Below, piece after piece: positions 1 to 6,032 of a DNA stretch of 31,923 bases. The notes beneath the pieces were generated by a model. That model was not told the DNA's origin. It did no database searches and saw nothing but the letters and a program-made list of their open reading frames with translations. This DNA is from a virus, in IMG/VR virus record IMGVR_UViG_3300028590_000065, positions 1 to 31,923 of that record; one strand, written 5' to 3'. Every line of letters starts with the position of its first letter. The stretch's first letter is position 1. The position numbers and the translations under genes are program-made.

Positions 1-2
1 AG

Positions 3-245
3 CCGGGTGCCAAGGATCCTGCCTACGTGTGCCCAGTCACGGCTGACGACTTCATCGAGTACCCCTGCCAGGTGGTGGTGGTCATCGGCAGCGACGTGAT
101 CGAGGGTACACTCAAGATCTTCAGCACCGGCAGCTTCGGTTGGAACGTCAACGGCAAGGCCAAGGTCAAGGTTGGTGAGCACACCGTCAAGGTCCAGGTC
201 GGTGGCAACCTGATCATGGTGGGTAGCAAGCCGGTTGACGAGTAA
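3..245 (+). CDS. C-terminal part of an unknown protein, cut by the window edge
   Basis: The frame is open from the first base of the window to a TAA at 243-245, giving about 80 residues. A GTG at 27 is in frame, but no SD precedes it and the frame continues upstream, so the gene almost certainly starts outside the window. The visible part is rich in Val, Gly and Lys, with alternating hydrophobic residues such as CQVVVVIGSDVIEGTLKIF, which suggests beta structure. No family is recognised. A strong hairpin follows the stop codon. Confidence 0.6.
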   Translation, partial: PGAKDPAYVCPVTADDFIEYPCQVVVVIGSDVIEGTLKIFSTGSFGWNVNGKAKVKVGEHTVKVQVGGNLIMVGSKPVDE

Positions 246-262
246 CCACCAGCAAGCAGAGT

Positions 263-285
263 GAGGGGTGAGTCGCCCACCCCTC
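263..285 (+). promoter_or_regulatory. 8-bp stem-loop with AGTCGCC loop in intergenic leader
   Basis: GAGGGGTG (263-270) pairs perfectly with CACCCCTC (278-285) around a 7-base loop, AGTCGCC. No U-tract follows, so an intrinsic terminator is not evident. A second ATCGCCC lies at 294-300, just before the SD of the next gene. The same TCGCC loop on a GC-rich stem recurs at 2469-2487 and 4064-4084. Confidence 0.55.
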
Positions 286-321
286 TGTCATCCATCGCCC
301 TAACCCCTACAACTGAGGTGC

Positions 322-525
322 ATGATGAACGAGCAACGACGGTGGCTGATGTCTGTCTACATACCGTACCATGTGGCCAACGTGACAAATGGTAGACAAC
401 CAAACAAAGTAGAGCTTGACTGGTTGAGTGAGTGTCTTGACGACTTCGTGTTCGTGACTGGCCGCATGCCAGTAACAGCATCAGAGTTAGCCCTCGATCT
501 TGTACTGGTGTCCGCTGAATACTAA
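322..525 (+). CDS. Small unknown protein, member 1 of the W...RLP paralog family
   Basis: This 67-residue protein starts at the first of two adjacent ATG codons, 3 bases after a GAGGTG SD; the second ATG (325) has better spacing and may be the true start. It has a Trp near the N-terminus (RRW) and a C-terminal FVFVTGRMPVTASEL. The spacing matches the F...RLP...E pattern in the proteins at 2818, 3092 and 3537, so it looks like a diverged member of the same family. No known domain is recognised and function is unknown. Confidence 0.75.
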   Translation: MMNEQRRWLMSVYIPYHVANVTNGRQPNKVELDWLSECLDDFVFVTGRMPVTASELALDLVLVSAEY

Positions 526-568
526 CTGGTTCTTGACTAGCACGACCCATACCAACAGAGGTGTATCC

Positions 569-1267
569 ATGACTACGGTTCATTCGTTCTACGTGACGTG
601 GCTCTACGTGGCCAACCCGCGCCGTTACGAGTACACAGACCTAGAGAGTGCCCAGTACTGGCACGACCAGTACACGAACAGCACCCAACGAACAGCTGTC
701 ACTCCTATCCAAACCAGCGAGGTGTTGGTTACCATGGGGGAACTGAGCGAGTGGCACAAGAAGGCAGACTCACTGGCACGTAAGCTACTAGGTGCTGACG
801 AGTGCCTACCAGACAGCTACACTCTGTACAATCTGGTACCTGATGAAGAGCGTATCCGGTTCTTCACTGCTCTACGCAAGTACATCGACGGGGTGTACGC
901 CAGGCGAGCCAAGCGATCAGCAGCCAACCCGTTCTTCGACTACAAGCAGTACGTCGAGTACGTGAGGGAACACAAGAGCATGAACAGGATGTCCGTGTTA
1001 CGCAAGTACTTCAAGCCACTGGGTTTGCGTGTAATGCAGGTACTGGGAGACATGACCGGCTGCAAGCCGTCGGCCATGAACGGCAACGCCAAGGGATTCA
1101 GCGTCAAGTACAAGGTGTCCGAGTGTGAGGGCATTGAGGAGTCAGCACTGGTAGCAAGAGACGCCCTGCTTGACCTGCCAGAATCCAACCTGAAGGTGGA
1201 GGTGAATGTCACCCAGCAGTCCGGGTTCTCCCCTACCTACGTCACCGTGTCGGTCAGCACCTACTAG
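569..1267 (+). CDS. Unknown protein, 232 aa
   Basis: The ATG at 569 is chosen because GAGGTG lies just upstream; the frame is open further 5' but has no ribosome site there. The protein is soluble-looking, Tyr- and Arg-rich, with no transmembrane segment. A basic central part (YARRAKRSAANPFF) is followed by a C-terminal half with alternating hydrophobics (LKVEVNVTQQSG). No family is recognised. It is the second-largest gene of the left block of small genes and is followed by an 83-base leader with two TCGCCC motifs. Confidence 0.75.
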   Translation: MTTVHSFYVTWLYVANPRRYEYTDLESAQYWHDQYTNSTQRTAVTPIQTSEVLVTMGELSEWHKKADSLARKLLGADECLPDSYTLYNLVPDEERIRFFTALRKYIDGVYARRAKRSAANPFFDYKQYVEYVREHKSMNRMSVLRKYFKPLGLRVMQVLGDMTGCKPSAMNGNAKGFSVKYKVSECEGIEESALVARDALLDLPESNLKVEVNVTQQSGFSPTYVTVSVSTY

Positions 1268-1350
1268 AGAGCAACGCCTATGCCCTACTGTTAACCAGTC
1301 GCCCACCTCTCGCCCTATACCCTAGTCCTAACCAACGTACGGAGTGAACG
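1268..1350 (+). promoter_or_regulatory. Leader with two TCGCCC motifs
   Basis: This short intergenic stretch carries GTCGCCC at 1299-1305 and CTCGCCC at 1310-1316, then a GGAG-type SD before the ATG at 1351. No sigma70 promoter or strong hairpin is visible. It belongs to the series of leaders with this motif at 246-321, 2229-2275, 2456-2507, 4061-4103 and, inverted, 25412-25440. Confidence 0.4.
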
Positions 1351-1962
1351 ATGTCTACCAACCGCATCTACAGCAGCAACGAGTCCAACCTCTCCCGCAT
1401 CGACGCCACCCTCGACATGTACCTGGGTGCCATGTTCAGTGGTTTCCTCCAGAGAGCTGACCGCCAGGTGATAGCCGATGCCTGGCAGTTCTTGATGAGC
1501 ACGATCTCTGCACTGCTCGCCCTACCAGCCATGTCCTACTACCGGCAACAGCGGGAGGCGGTCGATGCCCGACGCAACGAGATGCTCAGTCGATCCATGC
1601 CATCGGGTCTGTGCAGCATCGAGTCGTATGACCCTGGCACAGAGCCACCAGTCACTACCCCAGAGGTACTGCGTGAAGTGGTGCTTGTCATCCAGTCGGT
1701 GAACGGGGTTACCGAGCCGGTCGAAGAGCAGCCAGTTGTTGAAGAACAACCCGTCGTCGGGCAGGTTGCTACTACCCCAATCGAGCAGGCAGAGCAGCCC
1801 AACTATGAGGGAGATCTCTACTACCGGGTGAAGCAGGGCAAGAGGTTCAGGTACATCCCAGTTGGTAAGCAGCCTACGTTCAAGGTTACAGAGGGTGACG
1901 ACGGCGAGCGTTTCATCAAGAAGGGGAGCAAGTACATCAGTGTGGTGTGGTCCCGTAAGTAA
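1351..1962 (+). CDS. Unknown protein with one hydrophobic segment and Glu/Val/Pro repeats
   Basis: This 203-residue protein starts at an ATG 8 bases after a GGAG SD. Residues about 48-65 form a short hydrophobic stretch (FLMSTISALLALPAMSYY) that could be a membrane or amphipathic helix. Residues about 117-135 hold a repeated EEQPVV unit typical of flexible linkers. The last 50 residues are basic and aromatic (LYYRVKQGKRFRYIPVGK) and may be a small beta domain. No known family is recognised. An exact-type copy (13/14) of the genome-wide 14-bp motif lies inside the gene at 1443-1456. Confidence 0.75.
   Translation: MSTNRIYSSNESNLSRIDATLDMYLGAMFSGFLQRADRQVIADAWQFLMSTISALLALPAMSYYRQQREAVDARRNEMLSRSMPSGLCSIESYDPGTEPPVTTPEVLREVVLVIQSVNGVTEPVEEQPVVEEQPVVGQVATTPIEQAEQPNYEGDLYYRVKQGKRFRYIPVGKQPTFKVTEGDDGERFIKKGSKYISVVWSRK
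1443..1456 (+). repeat. 14-bp motif copy, 13/14
   Basis: TTTCCTCCAGAGAG differs from the consensus TTTCCTCCAGAGAA only at the last base. It lies inside the coding sequence and is read there as F-L-Q-R. Confidence 0.7.
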
Positions 1963-2015
1963 CCCCTAACCAACGACGTAACGACGCAACCCATTACCAG
2001 TACAGGAGTTATAAC

Positions 2016-2228
2016 ATGGCACGTAAGACACGATACTATCTCTCTGGCTACCGACACGGCAAGTTCGTGGGCCAGACCTACCGTAACCTCCGTGACTTGA
2101 AGGCAGCGTACCACAACAACCAACTGGATGCTGCCGAACTGGTCGGCTACAACATGGATGAGGGCAAGGTCCGACAGGTCTTACCCTTGGCGGGTAAGGT
2201 CAAGCAGGTGTTCCCGAAGAGCAAGTAA
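2016..2228 (+). CDS. Small basic unknown protein, 70 aa
   Basis: The ATG follows a CAGGAG SD with 8-base spacing. The protein is strongly basic (MARKTRYY..., KVKQVFPKSK at the end) and contains YLSGYRHGKFVGQTYRNLRD, which resembles the short phage proteins that begin with a beta hairpin and then a helix. The charge suggests nucleic-acid binding, but this is inference. No family is recognised. Confidence 0.7.
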   Translation: MARKTRYYLSGYRHGKFVGQTYRNLRDLKAAYHNNQLDAAELVGYNMDEGKVRQVLPLAGKVKQVFPKSK

Positions 2229-2275
2229 CCCAACCCTAGTCGCCCTATACCCATCGCCCTTCACAGGAGCTAGAC
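2229..2275 (+). promoter_or_regulatory. Leader with two TCGCCC motifs
   Basis: GTCGCCC at 2240-2246 and ATCGCCC at 2253-2259 precede an AGGAG SD for the small gene at 2276. The spacing resembles the other leaders of this series. Confidence 0.4.
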
Positions 2276-2455
2276 ATGCAGTACGACAACAGCATCGAGT
2301 CCACCCGCGAGCCGATGAGCATTCACCGTACCCACACCAGGACTGGTAGCTCACGCAACGACAGCCGACAGCGAGTCAAGCTGATGAGTGACCGACGCAA
2401 GGCACGGCGATTCAAGATCGCCCAGCGTATCGAGCAGTTGACCTACCCGTCGTAA
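2276..2455 (+). CDS. Very small basic protein, 59 aa
   Basis: A complete reading frame of 59 codons begins at an ATG with a well-placed AGGAG SD and ends in TAA. The protein is highly charged and Arg-rich (SRNDSRQRVKLMSDRRKARR), with no hydrophobic segment, and would suit RNA or DNA binding. It has the same packing, SD strength and leader motif as its neighbours, which supports it as a real gene. No family is recognised. Confidence 0.6.
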   Translation: MQYDNSIESTREPMSIHRTHTRTGSSRNDSRQRVKLMSDRRKARRFKIAQRIEQLTYPS

Positions 2456-2468
2456 CCAGTCCTAACCT

Positions 2469-2487
2469 GGGGCTATCGCCCGGCCCC
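2469..2487 (+). promoter_or_regulatory. GC-rich hairpin directly before SD
   Basis: GGGGC (2469-2473) pairs with GCCCC (2483-2487) around TATCGCCCG. The SD of the next gene, CTCTCTGGAGAG, follows at once. The order hairpin, then TCTCTGGAG, then ATG recurs at 4064-4106 and 18966-19015. Confidence 0.45.
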
Positions 2488-2507
2488 CCTCTCTGGAGAG
2501 TAATACC

Positions 2508-2615
2508 ATGCTCTTGACAATCGTACTGGCTGTGCTGGTCACACTGCTTGGACTAGCAGCACTGACCGTAATAGTGGTAGAGATGGACAACGACATCTAT
2601 GAGGGAGGAGAGTAA
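2508..2615 (+). CDS. Single-pass membrane miniprotein, 35 aa
   Basis: This 35-codon frame starts at an ATG 9 bases after GGAGAG and ends in TAA at 2613-2615. The TAATG overlap with the next gene shows translational coupling. Residues about 2-25 are almost wholly hydrophobic (LLTIVLAVLVTLLGLAALTV), followed by an acidic tail. Such small membrane proteins occur in phages as holin-like, superinfection-exclusion or membrane-anchoring factors, but nothing here decides between them. Confidence 0.6.
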   Translation: MLLTIVLAVLVTLLGLAALTVIVVEMDNDIYEGGE

Positions 2616-2821
2616 TGGGTGAGCAGTACAACTACCGTATCGCCTGGACGTTCAGCAAGGGATACTACCCCCAGTGGCACGACGGTAGCAAGTGGGTGGA
2701 CCTAATAGGCAAGGGTAGTGGTGAGCAGGACGCTAGACTGACGTGCAAACTAGCTGCAAGGATGGCAGAAGAAGAGTGTCGCCTTGATCCCATAGTACAC
2801 AAACCGGAGGATGAGCGATGA
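2615..2821 (+). CDS. Small unknown protein, 68 aa
   Basis: The ATG overlaps the preceding stop and the stop overlaps the next start as ATGA, so this gene sits in a coupled run of four. The sequence is Trp/Tyr-rich at the N-terminus (YRIAWTFSKGYYPQWHDGSKW), then a charged helix. This pattern fits the small phage proteins with a WxV...D/GxW strand and a helix, but no named family is recognised. Confidence 0.7.
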   Translation: MGEQYNYRIAWTFSKGYYPQWHDGSKWVDLIGKGSGEQDARLTCKLAARMAEEECRLDPIVHKPEDER

Positions 2822-3081
2822 GCAAGACCAACCGTGACCTGATGCACTACGAGAACCGGAACCGTAGTGATGTAGAGAACAGGGTACGAGAACAGTACTA
2901 CACACCGGTTCATGAGTGGATGTTGGAGCACGTCGAGGACTGGAGTGAGTACGCCATTAGTCTGGATCGTAGTGGCTACGACGACCTGTTCTACTATACC
3001 AACTCGTTCAGGTTCTGCAAGCAACGGCTGCCTAACGACAAGGCAGAGCTTGACCAGTTCATCAACACCGACCCCGAGTAA
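2818..3081 (+). CDS. Small unknown protein, member 2 of the W...RLP paralog family
   Basis: This 87-residue protein starts with an ATGA overlap. Its core matches the other three members: a Trp after a short N-terminal helix (HEWMLEHVEDW), about 35 intervening residues, then FRFCKQRLPNDKAELDQF. The ending DQF is shared with the member at 3537. It has a longer charged N-terminal extension than the others. Function unknown. Confidence 0.75.
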   Translation: MSKTNRDLMHYENRNRSDVENRVREQYYTPVHEWMLEHVEDWSEYAISLDRSGYDDLFYYTNSFRFCKQRLPNDKAELDQFINTDPE

Positions 3082-3091
3082 GTAGCTAGTG

Positions 3092-3301
3092 ATGTACGAC
3101 ACCTCCATACAAGAATGGATCATTACTGTAATGCCTCAGTTCCTCACCGACATAGGTGACTTGTTCGACGGTGACGCATACGATCTTGTAGAGGGGTACT
3201 ACAACGGCGTGCGTCATTTCAAGATGGTGCACGGTAGACTACCAACCGACGGCTACGAATACCTTAGCTGGCTAGACTTCTATACTGGAGACGTGCTATG
3301 A
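3092..3301 (+). CDS. Small unknown protein, member 3 of the W...RLP paralog family
   Basis: The frame offers GTG at 3089 and ATG at 3092; the ATG is preferred because the SD here is weak and ATG dominates in this genome. The 69-residue product carries the family signature: IQEW near the start and HFKMVHGRLPTDGYEYLSW near the end. Its stop overlaps the next start as ATGA. It lies between two other genes of the same cluster, consistent with tandem duplication and divergence. Confidence 0.75.
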   Translation: MYDTSIQEWIITVMPQFLTDIGDLFDGDAYDLVEGYYNGVRHFKMVHGRLPTDGYEYLSWLDFYTGDVL

Positions 3302-3528
3302 AAGACCAAGAGTTCCTTGTGAGTCTGTACATGATCGTCAACACGATGGCCATGATCTCCATAATGATCATCGTAACCATGCTGTGGTGGAAGATCAGTG
3401 ACCTGGAGCGTAAGGTCAGGGCGTCAGAGTTGATGCCTCCGGCAAGGGTAGTTCCTGAAGAGGAACCAAAGGCTGAGGCACCACTACCCAAGGTTCAGCC
3501 CAAGGACATAGACGAAGACACCTTCTAG
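3298..3528 (+). CDS. Single-pass membrane protein with Pro/Glu-rich tail, 76 aa
   Basis: Residues about 8-30 (YMIVNTMAMISIMIIVTMLW) form one membrane helix, followed by a short charged coil (KISDLERKVRA) and a Pro/Glu/Lys-rich acidic tail. The layout suggests an inner-membrane anchor with a cytoplasmic tail. It is encoded inside the W...RLP cluster and overlaps the previous gene by 4 bases, so it may work with those proteins at the membrane; that is inference. Confidence 0.7.
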   Translation: MKDQEFLVSLYMIVNTMAMISIMIIVTMLWWKISDLERKVRASELMPPARVVPEEEPKAEAPLPKVQPKDIDEDTF

Positions 3529-3536
3529 GGGTAGTA

Positions 3537-3740
3537 ATGGACCACTACACACCTGGCATAGCCAAGTGGATTAGCAGAGTACTTGTGCCGTACTACCGAG
3601 AGACCTATGGCTGGTCTACACACGGTACCAACCAACAGATAGTGAACGACAAGATGGCCGACGTTCACCGGTTCGTTCGCTTGATGAAGCGGCTGCCGAT
3701 CAGCGGTCAAGAGTTCGACCAGTTCCAGCAGGTAAACTGA
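3537..3740 (+). CDS. Small unknown protein, member 4 of the W...RLP paralog family
   Basis: This 67-residue protein starts 8 bases after the previous gene's TAG. It has the family Trp (IAKWISRVLVPYY) and the C-terminal block FVRLMKRLPISGQEFDQF, closest to the member at 2818. The motif order and spacing across the four proteins are too similar for chance, though overall identity is low. Function unknown. Confidence 0.75.
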   Translation: MDHYTPGIAKWISRVLVPYYRETYGWSTHGTNQQIVNDKMADVHRFVRLMKRLPISGQEFDQFQQVN

Positions 3741-3746
3741 GGTTCT

Positions 3747-3794
3747 ATGAATGATAGCAACAGTATGAACAACAAGCAATCACGATGGAGGTAG
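3747..3794 (+). CDS. Possible 15-codon mini-ORF
   Basis: An ATG just after GAGGTT opens a 15-codon frame (MNDSNSMNNKQSRWR) whose TAG overlaps the GGAGGT SD of the next gene. Ribosomes ending here would sit on that SD, so it could act as a coupling leader peptide. It may also be meaningless. Confidence 0.2.
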   Translation: MNDSNSMNNKQSRWR

Positions 3795-3796
3795 CA

Positions 3797-4000
3797 ATGT
3801 TCCTAATACAACACAGGTTAAGCAAGCGTTACCGCTGCCTCAGTGAGTATGAGACTGTAGAGGAGGGAGCCTACACCATGTTCATGGACTGTGTTAGGGT
3901 ATTTTCCTCCAGAGAACTAGCGGAGCGGCACGCTTGTCCACACAACGACGAGGTGCTTGCTATTGAAGACGTGTTAGATGAGAACGTGGACGACAGTTGA
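3797..4000 (+). CDS. Small unknown protein, 67 aa
   Basis: The ATG at 3797 is preferred over the in-frame ATG at 3785 because GGAGGT lies exactly 4-9 bases before it and would overlap the earlier start. The product begins FLIQHRLSKRYRCLSEYETVEEGAY and has a SSRELAERHA segment and an acidic end. It resembles the group of small phage proteins with a strand, a turn and an F.TR.EAE helix (see 4133, 4394, 9359). No family name can be given. A perfect 14-bp motif lies at 3903-3916. Confidence 0.7.
   Translation: MFLIQHRLSKRYRCLSEYETVEEGAYTMFMDCVRVFSSRELAERHACPHNDEVLAIEDVLDENVDDS
3903..3916 (+). repeat. 14-bp motif copy, perfect
   Basis: TTTCCTCCAGAGAA, exact consensus, inside a coding sequence and read as part of F-S-S-R-E. 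Confidence 0.8.
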
Positions 4001-4017
4001 ACCCGAGGAGACTAGAG

Positions 4018-4044
4018 ATGGGCAAGGACTGCTACGTAGAGTAG
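4018..4044 (+). CDS. Possible 8-codon mini-ORF
   Basis: GAGGAG followed by ATG opens MGKDCYVE and then TAG. The SD is strong but the frame is very short. It could be a leader peptide or a leftover of a longer gene. The next in-frame stop after the TAG is TAA four codons on. Confidence 0.2.
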   Translation: MGKDCYVE

Positions 4045-4063
4045 ATCAGTAAGTAACCTAACT

Positions 4064-4103
4064 CCGGGGTATCGCCCACCCCGGTTCTCTGGAGGATAGT
4101 ACC
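4064..4103 (+). promoter_or_regulatory. Hairpin plus 14-bp-motif SD leader
   Basis: CCGGGGT (4064-4070) pairs perfectly with ACCCCGG (4078-4084) around ATCGCCC. It is followed immediately by TTCTCTGGAGGATA (4085-4098), a 13/14 copy of the genome-wide motif that also supplies a GGAGG SD for the ATG at 4104. The same hairpin-motif-start order occurs at 18966-19015 and, less exactly, at 2469-2510. Confidence 0.5.
4085..4098 (-). repeat. 14-bp motif copy, 13/14, inverted
   Basis: TTCTCTGGAGGATA on the + strand, one base off the inverted consensus TTCTCTGGAGGAAA. Non-coding and doubling as an SD. Confidence 0.7.
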
Positions 4104-4130
4104 ATGTGTGACAACGATGGAGGCGATTAG
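4104..4130 (+). CDS. Possible 8-codon mini-ORF
   Basis: ATG with an ideal upstream GGAGG reads MCDNDGGD and then TAG. It ends 2 bases before the GTG start at 4133, so it could couple translation to that gene. Given its elaborate leader, it may be a control peptide rather than a structural gene. Confidence 0.25.
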   Translation: MCDNDGGD

Positions 4131-4132
4131 TA

Positions 4133-4363
4133 GTGCACATCATAACAGGATGGTTGACCCGAAATAGGGAACCCAATCGCAAGGCCGAGAGGCTATACCT
4201 GTGCAGGGCAGGACACTATTGGTGGAGTGTCTACAGTAACAACGAACGCTTGGCAAGGTTCCGTACCATACGTGAGGCAGAGCTGGCACTAGAATACACA
4301 CACTGGATAGGGTACTTAAGTGGCTGTGACGTGTGTGACCGTAGAGTAGAGAAGGTGAGTTGA
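4133..4363 (+). CDS. Small unknown protein, 76 aa, GTG start
   Basis: A GTG start at 4133 is supported by GGAGG at 4118-4122. The product has a Trp-rich strand region (HYWWSVYSNNERLARF) followed by RTIREAELALEYTHW, the usual pattern of small phage proteins with an F.TR.EAE helix. It also carries a C-terminal CDVC pair that may be half a zinc site. No family name is recognised. Confidence 0.65.
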   Translation: MHIITGWLTRNREPNRKAERLYLCRAGHYWWSVYSNNERLARFRTIREAELALEYTHWIGYLSGCDVCDRRVEKVS

Positions 4364-4393
4364 TTGATTAGGAGAGTAAACAGGAGTGCAATC

Positions 4394-4555
4394 ATGTTCC
4401 AGATATGGACGGTGGTCATGAGTGAGTCTGACAATCAGTGGTACGTGGACGATGGGCGTATGCTCATCGGTCCCTTCGATAACCAGGACGAGGCAATAGA
4501 GTCGGGTATGTTCATGTATCCGCACCCTCAAGACTTCAACAAGAACCTACAGTAA
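4394..4555 (+). CDS. Small unknown protein, 53 aa
   Basis: The ATG at 4394 follows AGGAG with 8-base spacing and is preferred to an in-frame TTG at 4364. The product (MFQIWTVVMSESDNQWYVDD...) has a W.V strand, a turn and an acidic NQDEAIESG helix, like the proteins at 4133 and 9359. Such units are common in phage early regions. Function unknown. Confidence 0.65.
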   Translation: MFQIWTVVMSESDNQWYVDDGRMLIGPFDNQDEAIESGMFMYPHPQDFNKNLQ

Positions 4556-4569
4556 AGGAGCAACAGAGA

Positions 4570-4935
4570 ATGGGCACGACTACGATCAGAGCATACCACG
4601 TTGAAGACTGGAACAATGCCGGTCTGAAGAGCATCTGTGAACTAGCAGATGACTTTGAGTTCCGTAACCAACAGTACGAGTACGGTTCCCTTAGTGGAGA
4701 GTGGTTCGTCGGTGATGAGGAATCATTGACTATCTACTGGGGTACGTTCGGTAACGACCACTGCGTAGGCTATACGGGTAGCACCTTCGCTACCATCTAC
4801 GAGACGAGAGCCGAGTACGACGATGACCTGAGATGCTGGGAGGAACAAGAAGAGTTCCTTGAAGAGGAGTATGACCACGACGGCACCGACTCCTTCGTGG
4901 ACGGTGATTACGAGTTCGACCTGGATGAGTACTAA
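4570..4935 (+). CDS. Highly acidic protein, possible DNA mimic
   Basis: This 121-residue protein starts after AAAGGAG. By direct count it has about 33 Asp/Glu against 5 Lys/Arg, a net charge near -28, with the densest runs in the C-terminal third (EEQEEFLEEEYDHD). Extreme acidity at this length is typical of phage DNA-mimic inhibitors such as Ocr and ArdA. The start (IRAYHVEDWNNAGL) loosely recalls ArdA, but I cannot establish homology. It sits among early-type genes, where antirestriction genes usually lie. Other acidic binding proteins remain possible. Confidence 0.7.
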   Translation: MGTTTIRAYHVEDWNNAGLKSICELADDFEFRNQQYEYGSLSGEWFVGDEESLTIYWGTFGNDHCVGYTGSTFATIYETRAEYDDDLRCWEEQEEFLEEEYDHDGTDSFVDGDYEFDLDEY

Positions 4936-4947
4936 GGGAGATATGAC

Positions 4948-5367
4948 ATGCCAGTATCAGTGATGACAAAGGCCGAGGTGAAGGAGATGATCACCCGGTT
5001 GAAGAACGTGGGGTGCAAGGCCAACCATGATCAGGAGGCGGGTACGGTCCGGTGCTTCGACAACGGCACCCTGGTCTACTCAGCACTGGAGAAGGGTAGG
5101 GGTGGGCTGTGGATCTGCATGTACTACGACAGTGCCAGGATCAGCTGGTCCAACCCTTGCCTTACTAAAGAGCGTGAGGCACAGGCCAAGGAGAACCAAT
5201 CTAGGGAAAACGCCAGGCCACCACGCAAGAATAGTCAGCAGACTGCCTCACCCTGGAAACATCCGGGAACCAACGGCGTTGTTGATGAGCACAGCTCTCA
5301 TGATAGTGAGGAGCAAGGCCCAAACGAAGACGAAGACGTTATCACACCACCCGACATCGACTTCTAG
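4948..5367 (+). CDS. Unknown protein, 139 aa, with polar C-terminal half
   Basis: Residues 1-75 look folded (VKEMITRLKNVGCKANHDQ..., LWICMYYDSARISW). The helix then strand layout and the position of CKANHDQEAGTVRCFDNG fit a small alpha/beta domain. Residues 76-139 are low-complexity, Asn/Ser/Glu/Pro-rich and probably disordered. The gene ends in TAG, and the next gene is in the same frame 9 bases later with no other stop between, so amber suppression would give a 232-residue fusion. No family is recognised. Confidence 0.7.
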   Translation: MPVSVMTKAEVKEMITRLKNVGCKANHDQEAGTVRCFDNGTLVYSALEKGRGGLWICMYYDSARISWSNPCLTKEREAQAKENQSRENARPPRKNSQQTASPWKHPGTNGVVDEHSSHDSEEQGPNEDEDVITPPDIDF

Positions 5368-5376
5368 GAGAGTTCA

Positions 5377-5646
5377 ATGTCAACCAGAGACTACGACCCC
5401 ACCAGGACCATAACCAACAACCTGTACTTCATAGTGGAAGTGAAGCCGGGTCAGTGGGCCAATGAGTTGGAGATGAACCACGAAGCGTACGAAGAGATAC
5501 TCACCACCGTCCGGTCGTGGAATGAGAACCAACAGGACATAGCCTCATGGTTCTGTGCCTACCACAACCGGATGAGACTGAGTGGCATCGAGGTGGCACC
5601 TGAGCGCAAGCCTACCTTCTTTCCCGAGCACTGGAGAATTGTGTGA
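5377..5646 (+). CDS. Small unknown protein, 89 aa
   Basis: The ATG has a TAGGAG SD that contains the previous gene's amber stop. The product is Trp-rich (WANELEMNHEAYEEIL..., DIASWFCAYHNRMRL) with a clear central helix. Its TGA overlaps the next ATG, so the two are coupled. No family is recognised. Confidence 0.7.
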   Translation: MSTRDYDPTRTITNNLYFIVEVKPGQWANELEMNHEAYEEILTTVRSWNENQQDIASWFCAYHNRMRLSGIEVAPERKPTFFPEHWRIV

Positions 5647-5927
5647 TGATCACTGTAAAGGAACTGATCGAGCATCTGCAGAAGTACCCACAGGACACGG
5701 TCATCGGGGTTATGTACAGGCTACACTCTGACTACGAGCCTATGGAGTTACAAGAGATAGAGTTCTACGGTAAGGCTGAGAGGGATAGTGATTCTAACTA
5801 CCCTAGATACTCCCGACCAGAACGGTACGTACTCCGCAATGGTCGCATCATGGAGTATGATCCCCTCACCTGGCCCAAGGATGAGGAGCCACAGTTCATA
5901 CCACTACTAATCTTCCCCGGCAATTGA
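5646..5927 (+). CDS. Small unknown protein, paralog of the gene at 9053
   Basis: The ATG at 5646 overlaps the preceding TGA, with GGAGAA upstream. The 93-residue product shares ITVKELIEHLQKYPQDTVIG at the N-terminus with the 9053 protein (LIVYLQKLPKGTIIG). Near the end it shares RYVLRNGRIMEY (YIVRNGQIMEY there) and PQF...L.FPG. The order and spacing match throughout, so the two are paralogs. The N-terminal pattern LI..L.K.P..T is seen in many small phage proteins of unknown role. Confidence 0.75.
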   Translation: MITVKELIEHLQKYPQDTVIGVMYRLHSDYEPMELQEIEFYGKAERDSDSNYPRYSRPERYVLRNGRIMEYDPLTWPKDEEPQFIPLLIFPGN

Positions 5928-5944
5928 TTTTGACTACCGGAATC

Positions 5945-6000
5945 GCCGCCGCCCCTTGATTTCTACTCTAGAAAGGAGTATTTTAGTGGTGGACGGCGGC
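5945..6000 (+). promoter_or_regulatory. Long-range stem GCCGCCG/CGGCGGC before the HNH gene
   Basis: GCCGCCG (5945-5951) pairs with CGGCGGC (5994-6000) across a 42-base loop that contains AAAGGAG and a GTG mini-frame (5986-6036, 16 codons). The stem could mask or expose this internal ribosome site. No U-tract follows, so a terminator is not evident. The function is inferred. Confidence 0.35.
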
Positions 6001-6032
6001 TGTTGGGATGGAGGAAAGAGTGGAGTTTTAAG

